A stretch of DNA of 64,000 bases. It comes from Candidatus Tisiphia endosymbiont of Nemotelus nigrinus (GTDB taxonomy: Bacteria > Pseudomonadota > Alphaproteobacteria > Rickettsiales > Rickettsiaceae). A program made the translations under genes and the position numbers. The DNA lies in contig NZ_OZ032151.1 of the NCBI RefSeq assembly GCF_964026475.1, positions 1,302,001-1,366,000 of the forward strand, given 5' to 3'. Shown here in pieces: positions 17,326 to 26,380 of this stretch (positions are counted from its first letter, which is position 1; the number at the start of each line of letters is the position of its first letter). The notes under the pieces were generated by a model. The model was given only the letters and a program-made list of their open reading frames with translations, did no database searches and was not told the origin of the DNA.

Positions 17326-18129
17326 TTACCTTACATAATTAGTAATTACAAGCTCTCTAGTGATTTCCTTCTGTCCGGTTAGGGCGTATTTGGTGTCAAT
17401 AGTATTTATGGTGAAGTCTTGGTATATTTCTCTAATAAAGTCAGTGTTACTATTAGAAATCATTAATTTTATACCTTTGTTAGTTAGTTCTCTAACGAAA
17501 TTTCTAAGTCTAATTTGTTCATTCTTATCAAAGGGCAGTCTAGTATAAAATCTTTCCCCTGCTTGGTAATAAGGTGGGTCAAAATAAACAAAATCATTTT
17601 CTTTAGGTTCGATAAACGAAAAGTCAGTAACGTAAATTGAGGCATCACTTAGAAAACTACTACATTGTTGTAATTTCTTGTCAATATTAGCACTATTATA
17701 TTTTTTAGAAGAAAAGGACAAACAAAGCTTACCACTCTTATTAACTCGATACATACCCATGAAAGAATATTTATTTAAATAGAGAAACCTAGCAGTGATG
17801 CTAGTCGGGTCATTGCTGTCATTGCGTTTTTGTACGCGATAATAATATTTTTTTGAATGTTGTTTTTTATGGGTTGCAAATAAATCACTTACTGCTGTTG
17901 GATTCTTTTTTACAGCATTGTAGCTGGTAATTAATTCTAAATTAATGTCAGATAAAAAACATTGCTGACACCTATCTTTTATTTTAAAGAATAATGCCCC
18001 ACCACCAAGAAAAGGCTCATAATAATTATTGAAGGTATCAGGAACATATTTTATTAATTGATCAGTGAGTTTTCTTTTGCCGCCGACCCAATTAAAAAAT
18101 GGTAACGGCTTATTTTTAGTAGTAGCCAT
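17326..18129 (-). CDS. dam: DNA adenine methyltransferase, Dam type
   Basis: 267 residues, the normal D12-class size. It transfers a methyl group from SAM to N6 of adenine, in Dam enzymes at GATC. Motif I is FFNWVGGKRKLTDQL and the SAM-binding GG region is YYEPFLGGGALFF; motif IV is VYFDPPYYQ. The gene is convergent with the degenerate recombinase gene. Dam genes are a standard cargo of RAGE elements and phages; protection against restriction or regulation of transfer are possible roles. The recognition site is not provable here. Confidence 0.92.
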   Translation of the reverse strand: MATTKNKPLPFFNWVGGKRKLTDQLIKYVPDTFNNYYEPFLGGGALFFKIKDRCQQCFLSDINLELITSYNAVKKNPTAVSDLFATHKKQHSKKYYYRVQKRNDSNDPTSITARFLYLNKYSFMGMYRVNKSGKLCLSFSSKKYNSANIDKKLQQCSSFLSDASIYVTDFSFIEPKENDFVYFDPPYYQAGERFYTRLPFDKNEQIRLRNFVRELTNKGIKLMISNSNTDFIREIYQDFTINTIDTKYALTGQKEITRELVITNYVR

Positions 18130-18666
18130 GATGGTAAGTATTCATTATTCAAGTACATAAATATCTCACTAATTGTAACATAAATATCACAAAAATGCTA
18201 CAAGAATCATCAGTATATTGGTAAAAATGGTGGTTCAAAAGTCACAATCAATGCAAGTGTACCATTGCTTTTGCTAAACAATTAGCTTTGTTTGGTGCAA
18301 AAAAACCTGATACAATTTTAAGCTCATATTTGCCTTAAAATGTAAGTAGATAATTAGACATTTATCAATCAACCGCATTAGGCAGCTTGTTTGAACAACT
18401 AATTTACGGCTTATCTCTCAGCTGTTTAGCCATCAACTATAAGAATACTCCTACTCACTGTCTCTGGTTTAACACTATTCTAAAAATTTTTATAAAATTT
18501 TTTACTAATCGTGAAAAAACCGCTGTACTCTGAGGAAAAATGATAGTATTTGTTAAGACGACGTTACAATAATGTAAATGTTAAGCACTAAGGTTAGATA
18601 ATCAACGCTAAATTTTTCTCTAACCTCAGTGTCTACTTCCCTAACCGAAAAATAGGAGTTAATTCT
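18130..18666. promoter_or_regulatory. Intergenic region with a hairpin leader before the kinase-like gene
   Basis: No gene is supported. At its right end CACTAAGGTTAGA (18585-18597) pairs with TCTAACCTCAGTG (18618-18631). The hairpin precedes the ribosome binding site TAGGAGT and start at 18667. A closely similar hairpin and start region recurs after the gene at 19629-19732, so this leader is duplicated and may regulate or terminate transcription. Confidence 0.5.
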
Positions 18667-19593
18667 ATGCCTACCGATATAAAAAATCAACAAGAAAACA
18701 AATCTACCCATGAAAAAAACAATATTAGTCGTGATATTATTGAATTACAACAAGCCGAGAAAAAACAAGACGAAAAAAATCTAGGAATAGCTAATTTTAT
18801 CCACCAAGATTCTGTAAGAACTATATCCATTAGCATGAACAAACCTTGTAATGACATGTTTGCCCTTTCTACAATACTATGTGAACAAGAGGATGAACCC
18901 AACAAAAAGAGTACTATAGCTACAGTTGCCGCTTATGCTAAAGACTTAATGTATTACTCTAGAAATATAGTAAATTTTACTAGCTACCCAATCTCACTTG
19001 CTACCACAAGCGTAGTACCTGCCCCTACAGCTTCTAGAAAATTCAACCCTGAAACGTTAGTAAACAATGTTATTAATAAACTAATGCTATTCTTTAAGAA
19101 TAAAGGCATAAGGTTTGCAAATAATTTCACCAAGGACGTTCCAACAATCATCATTGGTGACGGTTACCGACTTGAGGCAATATTAACCCAGTTAATTACC
19201 AATGCCATTAAATATACTGAACAAGGCAGTATTACCTTAACCACCTATTTTTTTCCTGGAGGTACTAAAACATTACAAAAGGATAGAGAGTATAATAGTA
19301 GAAACACTATAGACGCCCAAAAAGTCAAAGATATTTTACAATTGATTGTTCATGATACAGGGGTTGGTATGTCTGAAAAACAGCGACAATCTATCTATCA
19401 GCAATTAAATGGTCTCGAAGCTAGTGATGATGAATTAGCGACGGATTCAAACTCAGAATCAAATTTAGAATTAGGTCTAGGTTTAAGTCTAGTCAAACAA
19501 TTTATTCATGAAATAAAGGGCAAAATTGATGTTAATAGCCAGCATGGTAAGAGTACGACTTTTACTTTGCAAATACCGGTAAAACTGCCTTAA
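18667..19593 (+). CDS. Histidine-kinase-like ATPase, without a clear phosphoacceptor domain
   Basis: 308 residues. The C-terminal half is a HATPase_c domain: N box LTQLITNAIKYTEQGSI, G1 box HDTGVGMS, G2 box LGLGLSLVKQF and the final GKSTTFTLQIPV. No sensor, membrane segment or standard H-box histidine followed by E/D is visible in the N-terminal half, which is rich in Lys, Gln and Asn. Kinase-like genes of this kind are common RAGE cargo. A partner response regulator is not in the window. It may sequester or phosphorylate a host-bacterium regulator; that is speculation. Confidence 0.8.
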   Translation: MPTDIKNQQENKSTHEKNNISRDIIELQQAEKKQDEKNLGIANFIHQDSVRTISISMNKPCNDMFALSTILCEQEDEPNKKSTIATVAAYAKDLMYYSRNIVNFTSYPISLATTSVVPAPTASRKFNPETLVNNVINKLMLFFKNKGIRFANNFTKDVPTIIIGDGYRLEAILTQLITNAIKYTEQGSITLTTYFFPGGTKTLQKDREYNSRNTIDAQKVKDILQLIVHDTGVGMSEKQRQSIYQQLNGLEASDDELATDSNSESNLELGLGLSLVKQFIHEIKGKIDVNSQHGKSTTFTLQIPVKLP

Positions 19594-19628
19594 ATTGGGT
19601 ATAGAGACAGGATATCACGTGTGGCGGT

Positions 19629-19732
19629 GTCACACACTGAGGTTAGGGGAATCAATGCAACCTAACCCCAGCGTCTATTATCTATGACAAAAATAGGAAT
19701 TAATTTTATGACTACCAATGTTAAAAATCAAT
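19629..19732 (+). pseudogene. Duplicated leader and start of a second kinase-like gene
   Basis: The hairpin arms CACTGAGGTTAGG and CCTAACCCCAGCG, the spacing, the AATAGGAATTAATTTT ribosome-binding region and the first codons (MTTNVKNQ against MPTDIKNQ) repeat the start of the preceding gene. A TAG stop follows after eight codons and no further similarity is evident. It is best read as the stub of a tandem paralogue. The following bases to 19816 hold nothing recognisable. Confidence 0.6.
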
Positions 19733-19816
19733 AGAAACATTTGCCGATCAATAATATAACCACTATCTTAATATTTCTTCATGTTTTTGTAATGTACAGA
19801 TTTTTGCTTAGAAAGC

Positions 19817-20487
19817 CTAAACGTCTTCTAGTGGGTGGACAATATCTCCAGTTAATAACCTCTCCGCCACCTTATAAAAATCACCGGCATTACTTATATT
19901 AGCTAATAACCACTTGTAATTATCTCCCTCAAGCAGTTTCATTTCCCCTATAGCCACTTCCAATTGTTGCATTTTCTGTAATTTTAGTAGCATAACATCA
20001 TACTTACATTCCTTAACAAGCTGTTGTATTTCTTTATCACCCTTTGCTTTCAGAGTATCATTCTTACACTTATTTATTTTGGCAAGTAACACATCATGTA
20101 TCTCTTCTTGCTGATTTAATTTCTGCTCTTGTGCGATTTTTTTATTTGTTGCATTTTTTTGGAGATTTCTTGTTTTTTTTCTGATCCTATATTGGTAGCA
20201 AGCAATTTTTCTTGTACAGAATCTACTCCTTGTTCAATCTCCTTAGATTGTAATGCTTCTGCTTGTAATTTGTTTTTCTCTAATTTATCTCTTATATCAT
20301 TTAATAACTCATCTCCTATCTTGTTGCCCCATAAATCTATTGTCGTCACAGTGTTGTTGTTTTCTAAGGCGTGTGCTAGTGCCTTCGCTCCCTCAGCTCC
20401 TATATCTTCGTACTTTAAATCTATTGCCTTAACATCTTTTCCTGCTTTTAAAGCTTCGATAATTTGATTAAATGAAAGTTTAGGCAT
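19817..20487 (-). pseudogene. Short LRR plus coiled-coil protein, frameshifted
   Basis: The first frame (20487-20116) begins like the LRR protein upstream (IIEALKAGKDVKAIDL) and has one to two ribonuclease-inhibitor-type repeats (TVTTIDLWGNKIGDELL) followed by a charged coiled coil. It stops at 20116. The second frame (from about 20145 to 19817) continues the coiled coil and ends HPLEDV. The two join by a one-base shift near an A-rich tract at about 20150-20160. The ending resembles that of the neighbouring LRR protein (YPTEDV), supporting one original gene. Candidate secreted effector, now probably broken. Confidence 0.65.
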
Positions 20488-20877
20488 AATATTTACCTCA
20501 TAAATTTAATTAATATTAAATTGTTCTAAATAGCTGCTAATAAAGGTTAAGTAGTTTAATCTTGTTTTTATGTACTTTAGGAGTCTGTCGGAAATAAACC
20601 TTATATGCAAGCCTATACATCTAGAAAACAGACCAAAATAACTAACTCAAAAAGCGACAAACCAATTAAGAGCTATTTTTGATATGATGAATGAAAATTA
20701 AAACTTATGCTAATAAAAAGGTTAAGAAAACTATTAATTTTTTTAATAAAGTAACAAAATAATCACAGCTTCTAGTTTCATAGAATTTACATAGGTAGTG
20801 ACAACAACTTTAGCACAATAAAGTATAACGTATTTCTTTAGTTTTTTATAATAGTACAGGAATTTTGTTTAAAAATC
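20488..20877. other. Intergenic stretch without a recognised gene
   Basis: AT-rich, with multiple stops in all frames I followed. It contains GAGTCTGTCGGAAATAAACC, which reads like debris of an insertion sequence or older coding DNA, but I could not assign it. Confidence 0.4.
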
Positions 20878-21786
20878 CTAAACGTCTTCTGTTGGATAAG
20901 CATAATCATCCCCAAGAACCATCACCCCTGAATCTTCAGAACAATCACCAACACAACTAGTATTAAATGCTTCAAGATTTTTACTTATAATCGTATCTAT
21001 CATAGCAACTAAATAATCGTTGATTGGGTTTTGTTCTAAATTTAATTCTGTTAAGGTAGAATTATTCTTTACAGCTTTTAGCAAAATTAAGCCACCATTA
21101 TTAGTTATCTCGTTTTCGCACAAATTTATTTGCCTCAAACTATTATTAGACTCTATAATTTTTGCTATAACCACAGCCCCCTTGTTGGTTATTTGGTTGC
21201 ATTGTAAATCTATTCGCACCAAGGCACTGTGTGTTTCTAAGGGTTTTGCTAACAACTCAATTCCTTTATCACTCATTTGGTTGTAGTTTAAAACGAGTAC
21301 TATCAGAGTTTTATTATTCATTAGAAATTGTGATATAAATTCAGCCCCATCCACAGTGATGTTGTTCTTACCAAAATATAAGTGCGTTACAGTTTGATTA
21401 TTTTCTAAAAATTGTGTCATAAACCAAACTCCCTTATCGCACATATTGTTGTCCCACAAATTTACTGTCATCACGGTGTTATTGTGCTTTAAGCCTTCTG
21501 CTATATACTCAGTACCATCAGCATCTATTTGATTGCGATTCAAATCTATTTCTATTAAAGTTTTGTTGTCCTTTAAGAATTGTGCTAGTATCATAGCACC
21601 CTCAAAAGTGATTTTGTTCTTGCCCAAATATAAGTGTGTTACAGTGTGGTTATTTTTTAAAGCTGTTACTAGCGGCTTAACCTCCTCATCCCCTATATCA
21701 CTATCATACAAATTTACTTTCTTAATATCCTTTCCTGCTTGTAGGTCGTCGATAGTTTCTTTAAGTGTAACATAATATTTACTCAT
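20878..21786 (-). CDS. Leucine-rich repeat protein, candidate effector
   Basis: 302 residues. About eight ribonuclease-inhibitor-type repeats of 28 residues are visible, with the pattern L.LNRNQI.A.G..... (examples: THLYLGKNKI, IEIDLNRNQI, TVNLWDNNM, RIDLQCNQI, QINLCENEI, ELNLEQNPI). There is no signal peptide or membrane segment. The C-terminus SEDSGVMVLGDD..YPTEDV lies outside the repeats and is shared in part with the smaller LRR gene downstream. Eukaryotic-like LRR proteins in Rickettsia are often discussed as host-directed; secretion here is not shown. Confidence 0.85.
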   Translation of the reverse strand: MSKYYVTLKETIDDLQAGKDIKKVNLYDSDIGDEEVKPLVTALKNNHTVTHLYLGKNKITFEGAMILAQFLKDNKTLIEIDLNRNQIDADGTEYIAEGLKHNNTVMTVNLWDNNMCDKGVWFMTQFLENNQTVTHLYFGKNNITVDGAEFISQFLMNNKTLIVLVLNYNQMSDKGIELLAKPLETHSALVRIDLQCNQITNKGAVVIAKIIESNNSLRQINLCENEITNNGGLILLKAVKNNSTLTELNLEQNPINDYLVAMIDTIISKNLEAFNTSCVGDCSEDSGVMVLGDDYAYPTEDV

Positions 21787-22040
21787 ATGAAAAAATAAAT
21801 TATATCATTTTTTGGAAATAAATACAAAAAAGTATTGAAGTGTTTCTATTATTAGTATAATATATTTTATGTCTAAAGTGCTTCTGTTCTATAAATTATA
21901 TAATGGAATAGCAGAATGATAGTTTGTGAGTTTTTTATAACAAATATATATTGATTTGTTAACTAATTAATTGCTGATAATTGACAAACTAATTATTACT
22001 TGTTAACCTTAAATATTCCTTTTTTAGTGTAATATTAATT

Positions 22041-22640
22041 ATGCGGAATACCACTACTAACGATTTACGTAACATTATAGCTAATATTAGGATTAATCTG
22101 TGTAGAAATGGTATAGCAGCTGAAATACATTACCGATTAAAAGACCCTTATTCTGCTTTAAAGAAAATGCTAAGAAAGAACATAACTGTGAAAAAATTAA
22201 CTGACCTAATTGCTTTTAGGATTATAGTTAATAAACAATATGATTGTTATAAAGTATTGCTTACTCTTTACAAGATATATCCTGTTAATATGGAAAAGAC
22301 AAAAGACTATATTGTTAATCCTAAGGATAATGGTTACCGCTCTTTGCATCTAGTACTTATAGCTGACATCTATGACCGTAACATAGAAATACAAATACGT
22401 ACTAGAAAGATGCATAATATAGCAGAATCTGGTACTGCCAACCATGAGGAATATAAAAAAACACAGGAAGAAAAACTAAGAAAGTTAGTCTATGAGGAGA
22501 AACTTAATACAGTTGCTATTAATACTGAAATAAATAATGCCTATGATATTTTTAACCAATTTAATTGGACTATATCAGAACTCATTGCTTATGAGCAGGC
22601 GATTGAAAATCTTTGGCATAAATTTCAAAATAATTCTTAA
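22041..22640 (+). CDS. RelA/SpoT-type (p)ppGpp synthetase domain, stand-alone
   Basis: 199 residues, only the synthetase domain. Typical motifs are RLKDPYSALKKMLRKNI, DLIAFRIIVN, then KDYIVNPKDNGYRSLHLVL with the catalytic G-Y-x-S-L-H, and IEIQIRTRKMHNIAESG. No HD, TGS or ACT domain. The hydrolase gene follows 55 bases later on the same strand. Rickettsia carry multiple such split spoT genes, many on RAGE elements. It may make alarmone without its own off-switch unless it works with the neighbour. Confidence 0.9.
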   Translation: MRNTTTNDLRNIIANIRINLCRNGIAAEIHYRLKDPYSALKKMLRKNITVKKLTDLIAFRIIVNKQYDCYKVLLTLYKIYPVNMEKTKDYIVNPKDNGYRSLHLVLIADIYDRNIEIQIRTRKMHNIAESGTANHEEYKKTQEEKLRKLVYEEKLNTVAINTEINNAYDIFNQFNWTISELIAYEQAIENLWHKFQNNS

Positions 22641-22695
22641 AAAATATAATAAAATTGTTGGCAATATTAGTTTAATTTAATGTACAATTAAAATA

Positions 22696-23382
22696 ATGGA
22701 GGGATGTTTTATGGAAAATATTAACAATTGGTGGACAAAGTTTGAATCTTGTAAATATTCTGCTAAGTTAATTAATAGATTGATTTCACTAAATAAAAAA
22801 GCGACTCACCCAGTCGATATCAGAGAAATTATCAAAGCTATCTATTATGCTAAAAAATATCATGGTAGCCAAATGCGACAATCCGGCGATCCTTATTATT
22901 CTCATCCAATAGAAGTGGCGTACATGGTTGCTGAATACACAGCAGAGGAAGTTCGCCAATTATTTAAAACTGACATGATAGTTACCAGTTTACTGCATGA
23001 TACTATTGAAGATACAGCCCTTACTGAAGAGATGATTGCTCGAATTTTTGGGAGTTTAGTTGCTAGCCAAGTGGAAGCTCTAACAAGGGTAAAGCCTTAC
23101 GGTAAAATTAGCTCCAAAGAGACTTTGGATTTATTATCTCAACAAAAGAGATTTGATGTGGTATTGATTAAGTTATTTGACCGTATTCACAATCTACAAA
23201 CACTAGGAGCTAAATCACCGGAAAAAGCACTGAAGATAGTTAAGGAAACTATATGCTATTTTATAGATATTTGTTACTATTTGGAAATACCAACAGCCGA
23301 ACAACAATTAATAAATCTATGTTACAAAAATTTACCTATTACCCCTAACCCATTTGCTTTAGAGTACACATTTTTTGGGTAG
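22696..23382 (+). CDS. RelA/SpoT-type HD domain (p)ppGpp hydrolase, stand-alone
   Basis: 228 residues. The HD domain shows YYSHPIEVAYMV, the metal-binding LLHDTIEDT and KLFDRIHNLQTL, matching Mn-dependent (p)ppGpp hydrolases. No synthetase, TGS or ACT domain. The preferred start is ATG 22696 after a weak ribosome binding site; a later Met (MENINNWW) is possible. The last 61 bases overlap, tail to tail, the end of the MFS pseudogene on the other strand. Confidence 0.9.
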   Translation: MEGCFMENINNWWTKFESCKYSAKLINRLISLNKKATHPVDIREIIKAIYYAKKYHGSQMRQSGDPYYSHPIEVAYMVAEYTAEEVRQLFKTDMIVTSLLHDTIEDTALTEEMIARIFGSLVASQVEALTRVKPYGKISSKETLDLLSQQKRFDVVLIKLFDRIHNLQTLGAKSPEKALKIVKETICYFIDICYYLEIPTAEQQLINLCYKNLPITPNPFALEYTFFG

Positions 23383-24687
23383 ATGATTTTAGCTGGTTTT
23401 GCTAGATTTTCAAAATGAGATAGTCCGTAAGTAAAACCGATCATTGTCGGAATCATAATAAACCATATTCCACAATTGCCAAAACACTCAATTAGGTAGA
23501 CAAAACCAAAAGCACTAATAACATACATTAAAGCACGAGATACAGCAAATGTTATGCTGGCACAAGTAAAGCGTTTAAATATAGGAAAGCTTTTTAAACA
23601 AATGGGAGTAGCAGGGTCAAAGCATTTCTTCCATAAGATTATAATGAATTGAATCAGAAATAACTGATAAGGAGAATTAAGATTATTCAATAAATACGGA
23701 CAAAATATCATAAAAATAGAAAATATTAGCAATATAATTTTTATGATTGATAATGGATATACTTTTAAACTTAAATAACATAATATTAATGTGGTTAACA
23801 GCTCCATTATACAGACAAGAAAATTATGGTGAATAACTTCAGGCAGTGTGTAACCAAAACTAGTTTGTAAAACATTACCACAATATATATAAATAAAATA
23901 AATACATACCGGTAAAGGACATTGTAATAAAAAGAAAGCTAGTACGGTTTTTTTATTAACTTTTTCTTGCCAAATAGGACGGTTATATAAAATATTTATA
24001 TCTGTATTAGTTTTTTCAAAAACTTTTTTAATCCGACGTTTGGCATCAGCAAATTCGGGAGCTTCTCTAAGTTTGGTTCTTGCAACAGCACCAATCAGGG
24101 CAACTGCTGCACCTACCCAAAATGTTACACGCCAGTCAAAAGCATGCCAAGCAACAAGTGAGGCAATTGCTAAAGCCCCTAACTTTCCTAAGGTAGCACA
24201 AGCCCCTATAAATCCAACACTTGCATATTGTATTGGAGGGTGAAGCATCTCAGTCAAATAAAGTTCTGTCCCTACTATTTCACCTAGAGAAGATATACCT
24301 TGAATAGCCCGGCAGATGGTTACTAACCAAGCAGCTAAGATTCCTATTTGTTCGTAAGTAGGCAGATTAGCCATAACAACGCAAGCAAATGCCATCATGA
24401 AAGTTGTGATGATAACTGTTGCCTTACGCCCTATATTATCACCTACCCATCCAAATATTAAAGCCCCTAATGGTCTAAATAAGTAAGTTGCACAAAAAGC
24501 ACCTGCAGAATACAAAGCCGTAGTGTGTGGATCAGTTTTTGGGAAAAAATAATTCATTAAGAAATCCCGCCATATGAACGTAAATCATCAAATCAAAATA
24601 TTCAAGGAAAGTTCCTATTGACAGTAACCCTATAGTTTCTTTTTGTTCTTTGTTTAAACTTCTTTGTTCTTGAGGGTATCCTATCAT
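23322..24687 (-). pseudogene. MFS transporter (ProP-like), frameshifted near the start
   Basis: The N-terminus (start about 24687, MIGYPQEQRS) reads ETIGLLSIGTFLEYFDLMIY and stops at 24532 after FFPKN. The rest opens in another frame at 24557 and contains FFPKTDPHTTALYSAGAF, GWVGDNIGRKATV and about ten more membrane segments. The break falls in a run of six A bases (about 24541-24548), so a single-base slip separates the first membrane segment from the others. Such MFS genes accompany spoT genes in rickettsial mobile elements. Confidence 0.85.
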
Positions 24688-24783
24688 TTTTCTTACCACC
24701 AATAGCTTGGATAATAATGATAACAAGAAAAAATAATATTAAAAGTGAAATAATAAATTTTAGTTAGTAATATTACAACAATC

Positions 24784-25275
24784 TTAATAAAGCCTAAATA
24801 ACCTAGGAGAAGTCTCCTTGACATATTCACTATATATTTCAGGATAATCACTTTTAAACTTTGGTATGTCAAATGTTTTACGCGTGCAGTTTTTCCACGA
24901 GACAAGCATATGATCACCCATTTTTAGGTAAATATGGAATTGCATATAGTTCATTACTTCTAACTTTAAGCTATCTTCCTTGCAGAGTAGCTGTTGATGT
25001 ATCTCCTCCAACTGATTCAGCTCTTTCACTTTTTCAGCTATTAAGTCATTTGCTTCAATAATATTCTGACTGGCAATATTATCATTATTGCTAGAAATAG
25101 CGTAGTGTTTTCTTGCCTGCTCAATAGTTTGGGGCATCACCTCAGGTGCAGTCTGTTTCTCAGTATCATTTACCACAACTTCTTGAGGTTTATTTTTCTT
25201 GTTGCTCAAATTAACAACATTTTGGTCTTGATATTGTTGTTGATTTCTTTCTATTTTTATCCTTGCGGCTTTCAT
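24784..25275 (-). CDS. Possible C-terminal part of a YqaJ-like phage exonuclease
   Basis: 163 residues. The first 60 are polar and low in complexity. The C-terminal third has MGDHMLVSWKNCTRKTFDIP followed by KFKSDYPEIYSEYV and ends SPRLFRLY. This spacing of Trp-Lys, Arg, Phe-Asp, Pro and a final Arg-x-Phe resembles the tail of YqaJ-type recombination nucleases, but the nuclease motifs are absent. It may be a truncated gene joined to other sequence, or an unrelated phage protein. It lies just outside the late operon, after its terminator. Confidence 0.45.
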   Translation of the reverse strand: MKAARIKIERNQQQYQDQNVVNLSNKKNKPQEVVVNDTEKQTAPEVMPQTIEQARKHYAISSNNDNIASQNIIEANDLIAEKVKELNQLEEIHQQLLCKEDSLKLEVMNYMQFHIYLKMGDHMLVSWKNCTRKTFDIPKFKSDYPEIYSEYVKETSPRLFRLY

Positions 25276-25328
25276 TTTTTATCCTTGTTTATATGATGCT
25301 GTTTGTTTATAAAATAAATTCTCATATA

Positions 25329-25378
25329 ACTAGATATGACAGGTAATTTTGACAACAAAATTACCTGTCATATCTAGT
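25329..25378. terminator. Strong 22-bp inverted repeat at the end of the phage late operon
   Basis: ACTAGATATGACAGGTAATT and two more bases pair perfectly with the downstream arm across the six-base loop GACAAC. The lysozyme stop codon lies inside the right arm. Position and strength fit a transcription terminator for the 25-kb minus-strand unit. Confidence 0.75.
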
Positions 25379-25826
25379 TCTGTAAAAATATTGCTCTTTC
25401 TAATAATCGTCTTTTTACCAAGCCCTTAAGCTTGACACCACGGGCATAAACCCATTTAGGGAATTCATCGGCAGCTGATAAATATTCACCTCGTAGCAGT
25501 TTTTGTCGTAAACTGGAAGCTTGAAATACACCAGCTCCACAGTTAAAGACAAATGATATCAAAGCCCCTTCTTGGCAGTAGTTTAATGGTACGCGGCAAT
25601 GTCGATAAATAGCATATTTAGCTTGTTCTATATCTTGCTCTAGTAAGTAGTCAGCGTGTTCTCGCGAGATACCATCAGACATTTGTTGTTGTTCGTACTC
25701 TTTTATCACATGCCCCCAGCCAATAGTTTTTAAACCAGCTGGGCAGTAATATGGTTGTAGTCTCAGTCCTTCAAAGCTTTTAATGATATATTCTGCTTTA
25801 CTATTGCTATCAATATTTGTAGCCAT
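25374..25826 (-). CDS. Phage lysozyme, GH24 family
   Basis: About 150 residues from the ATG at 25826 (MATNIDSN); the longer frame to 25928 is an antisense-like Met/Val-rich run and is not used. The active-site region reads IIKSFEGLRLQPYYCPAGLK then TIGWGH: Glu and Thr of the Glu-Asp/Cys-Thr triad are present, with Cys at the middle position, a variant found in part of the family. It hydrolyses peptidoglycan for lysis. No signal peptide is seen, so it needs the holin encoded just upstream, which it overlaps by 17 bases. Confidence 0.88.
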   Translation of the reverse strand: MATNIDSNSKAEYIIKSFEGLRLQPYYCPAGLKTIGWGHVIKEYEQQQMSDGISREHADYLLEQDIEQAKYAIYRHCRVPLNYCQEGALISFVFNCGAGVFQASSLRQKLLRGEYLSAADEFPKWVYARGVKLKGLVKRRLLERAIFLQN

Positions 25827-26352
25827 TAATCTTACCATTACCACTACCATTGACATAGGTGTAACCATTACCACTGCCATTACCATAGAGATAACCTTTA
25901 TTGTTACCATTAACTCGGTATCTGCCAAAAGCTAGATGACCAAACCAAAAACCGATAACTGCACAGAATATCCCCTGATCTTCACTGCTCCATATGGTGT
26001 CAATTGATGCACCAAATTTTATGAAGATGGCTATTTTTAATGCTACATAGAGCAGAAAAAATATATAAGTAATCATTGGTCTAACACTGGTAGCTAAAAA
26101 ATCCACCCAATTATTATTGTTGTTATTAGCTGTTTGTACACCAGCATATTGATACAGATATTTATTCTCATCATTATCAGCCTTAATTTGGATTTCCTCA
26201 AGTCTAGCACTATGGATAGTACTTGAAGCTTTTATTTGCAGACCGATTAATTTCAGCTCATGTTCCTTGTCTTTCTTATCCTTAAGAAAATGCAAAATTT
26301 CTGGTAAAAAACTACTGCAAAATCCTATAAAGGCACTTAATATTGCTATCAT
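25810..26352 (-). CDS. Holin, 3TM type (GTA/phage)
   Basis: 180 residues. One N-terminal membrane segment (about 1-20), a charged helical linker, and two segments near 95-150 (VRPMITYIFFLLYVALKI and GIFCAVIGFWFGHLAFGR). The arrangement and the motif following VRP fit the 3TM holin family found in phages and gene transfer agents of alphaproteobacteria. The last 30 residues are a Gly/Asn/Tyr repeat (YLYGNGSGNGYTYVNGSG) of unknown use. It would release the lysozyme to the periplasm. Confidence 0.8.
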   Translation of the reverse strand: MIAILSAFIGFCSSFLPEILHFLKDKKDKEHELKLIGLQIKASSTIHSARLEEIQIKADNDENKYLYQYAGVQTANNNNNNWVDFLATSVRPMITYIFFLLYVALKIAIFIKFGASIDTIWSSEDQGIFCAVIGFWFGHLAFGRYRVNGNNKGYLYGNGSGNGYTYVNGSGNGKINGYKY

Positions 26353-26380
26353 ATAAATAATCTAATTTTCTTGCTTTCTA

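Noticed and set aside
23322..23382. Gene fusion between the HD hydrolase and the MFS gene
   Set aside because: The genes are on opposite strands and simply overlap at their 3' ends.
25827..25928. N-terminal extension of the lysozyme
   Set aside because: The Met/Val-rich run is an off-frame reading of the repetitive holin tail; the internal ATG gives the normal GH24 length.
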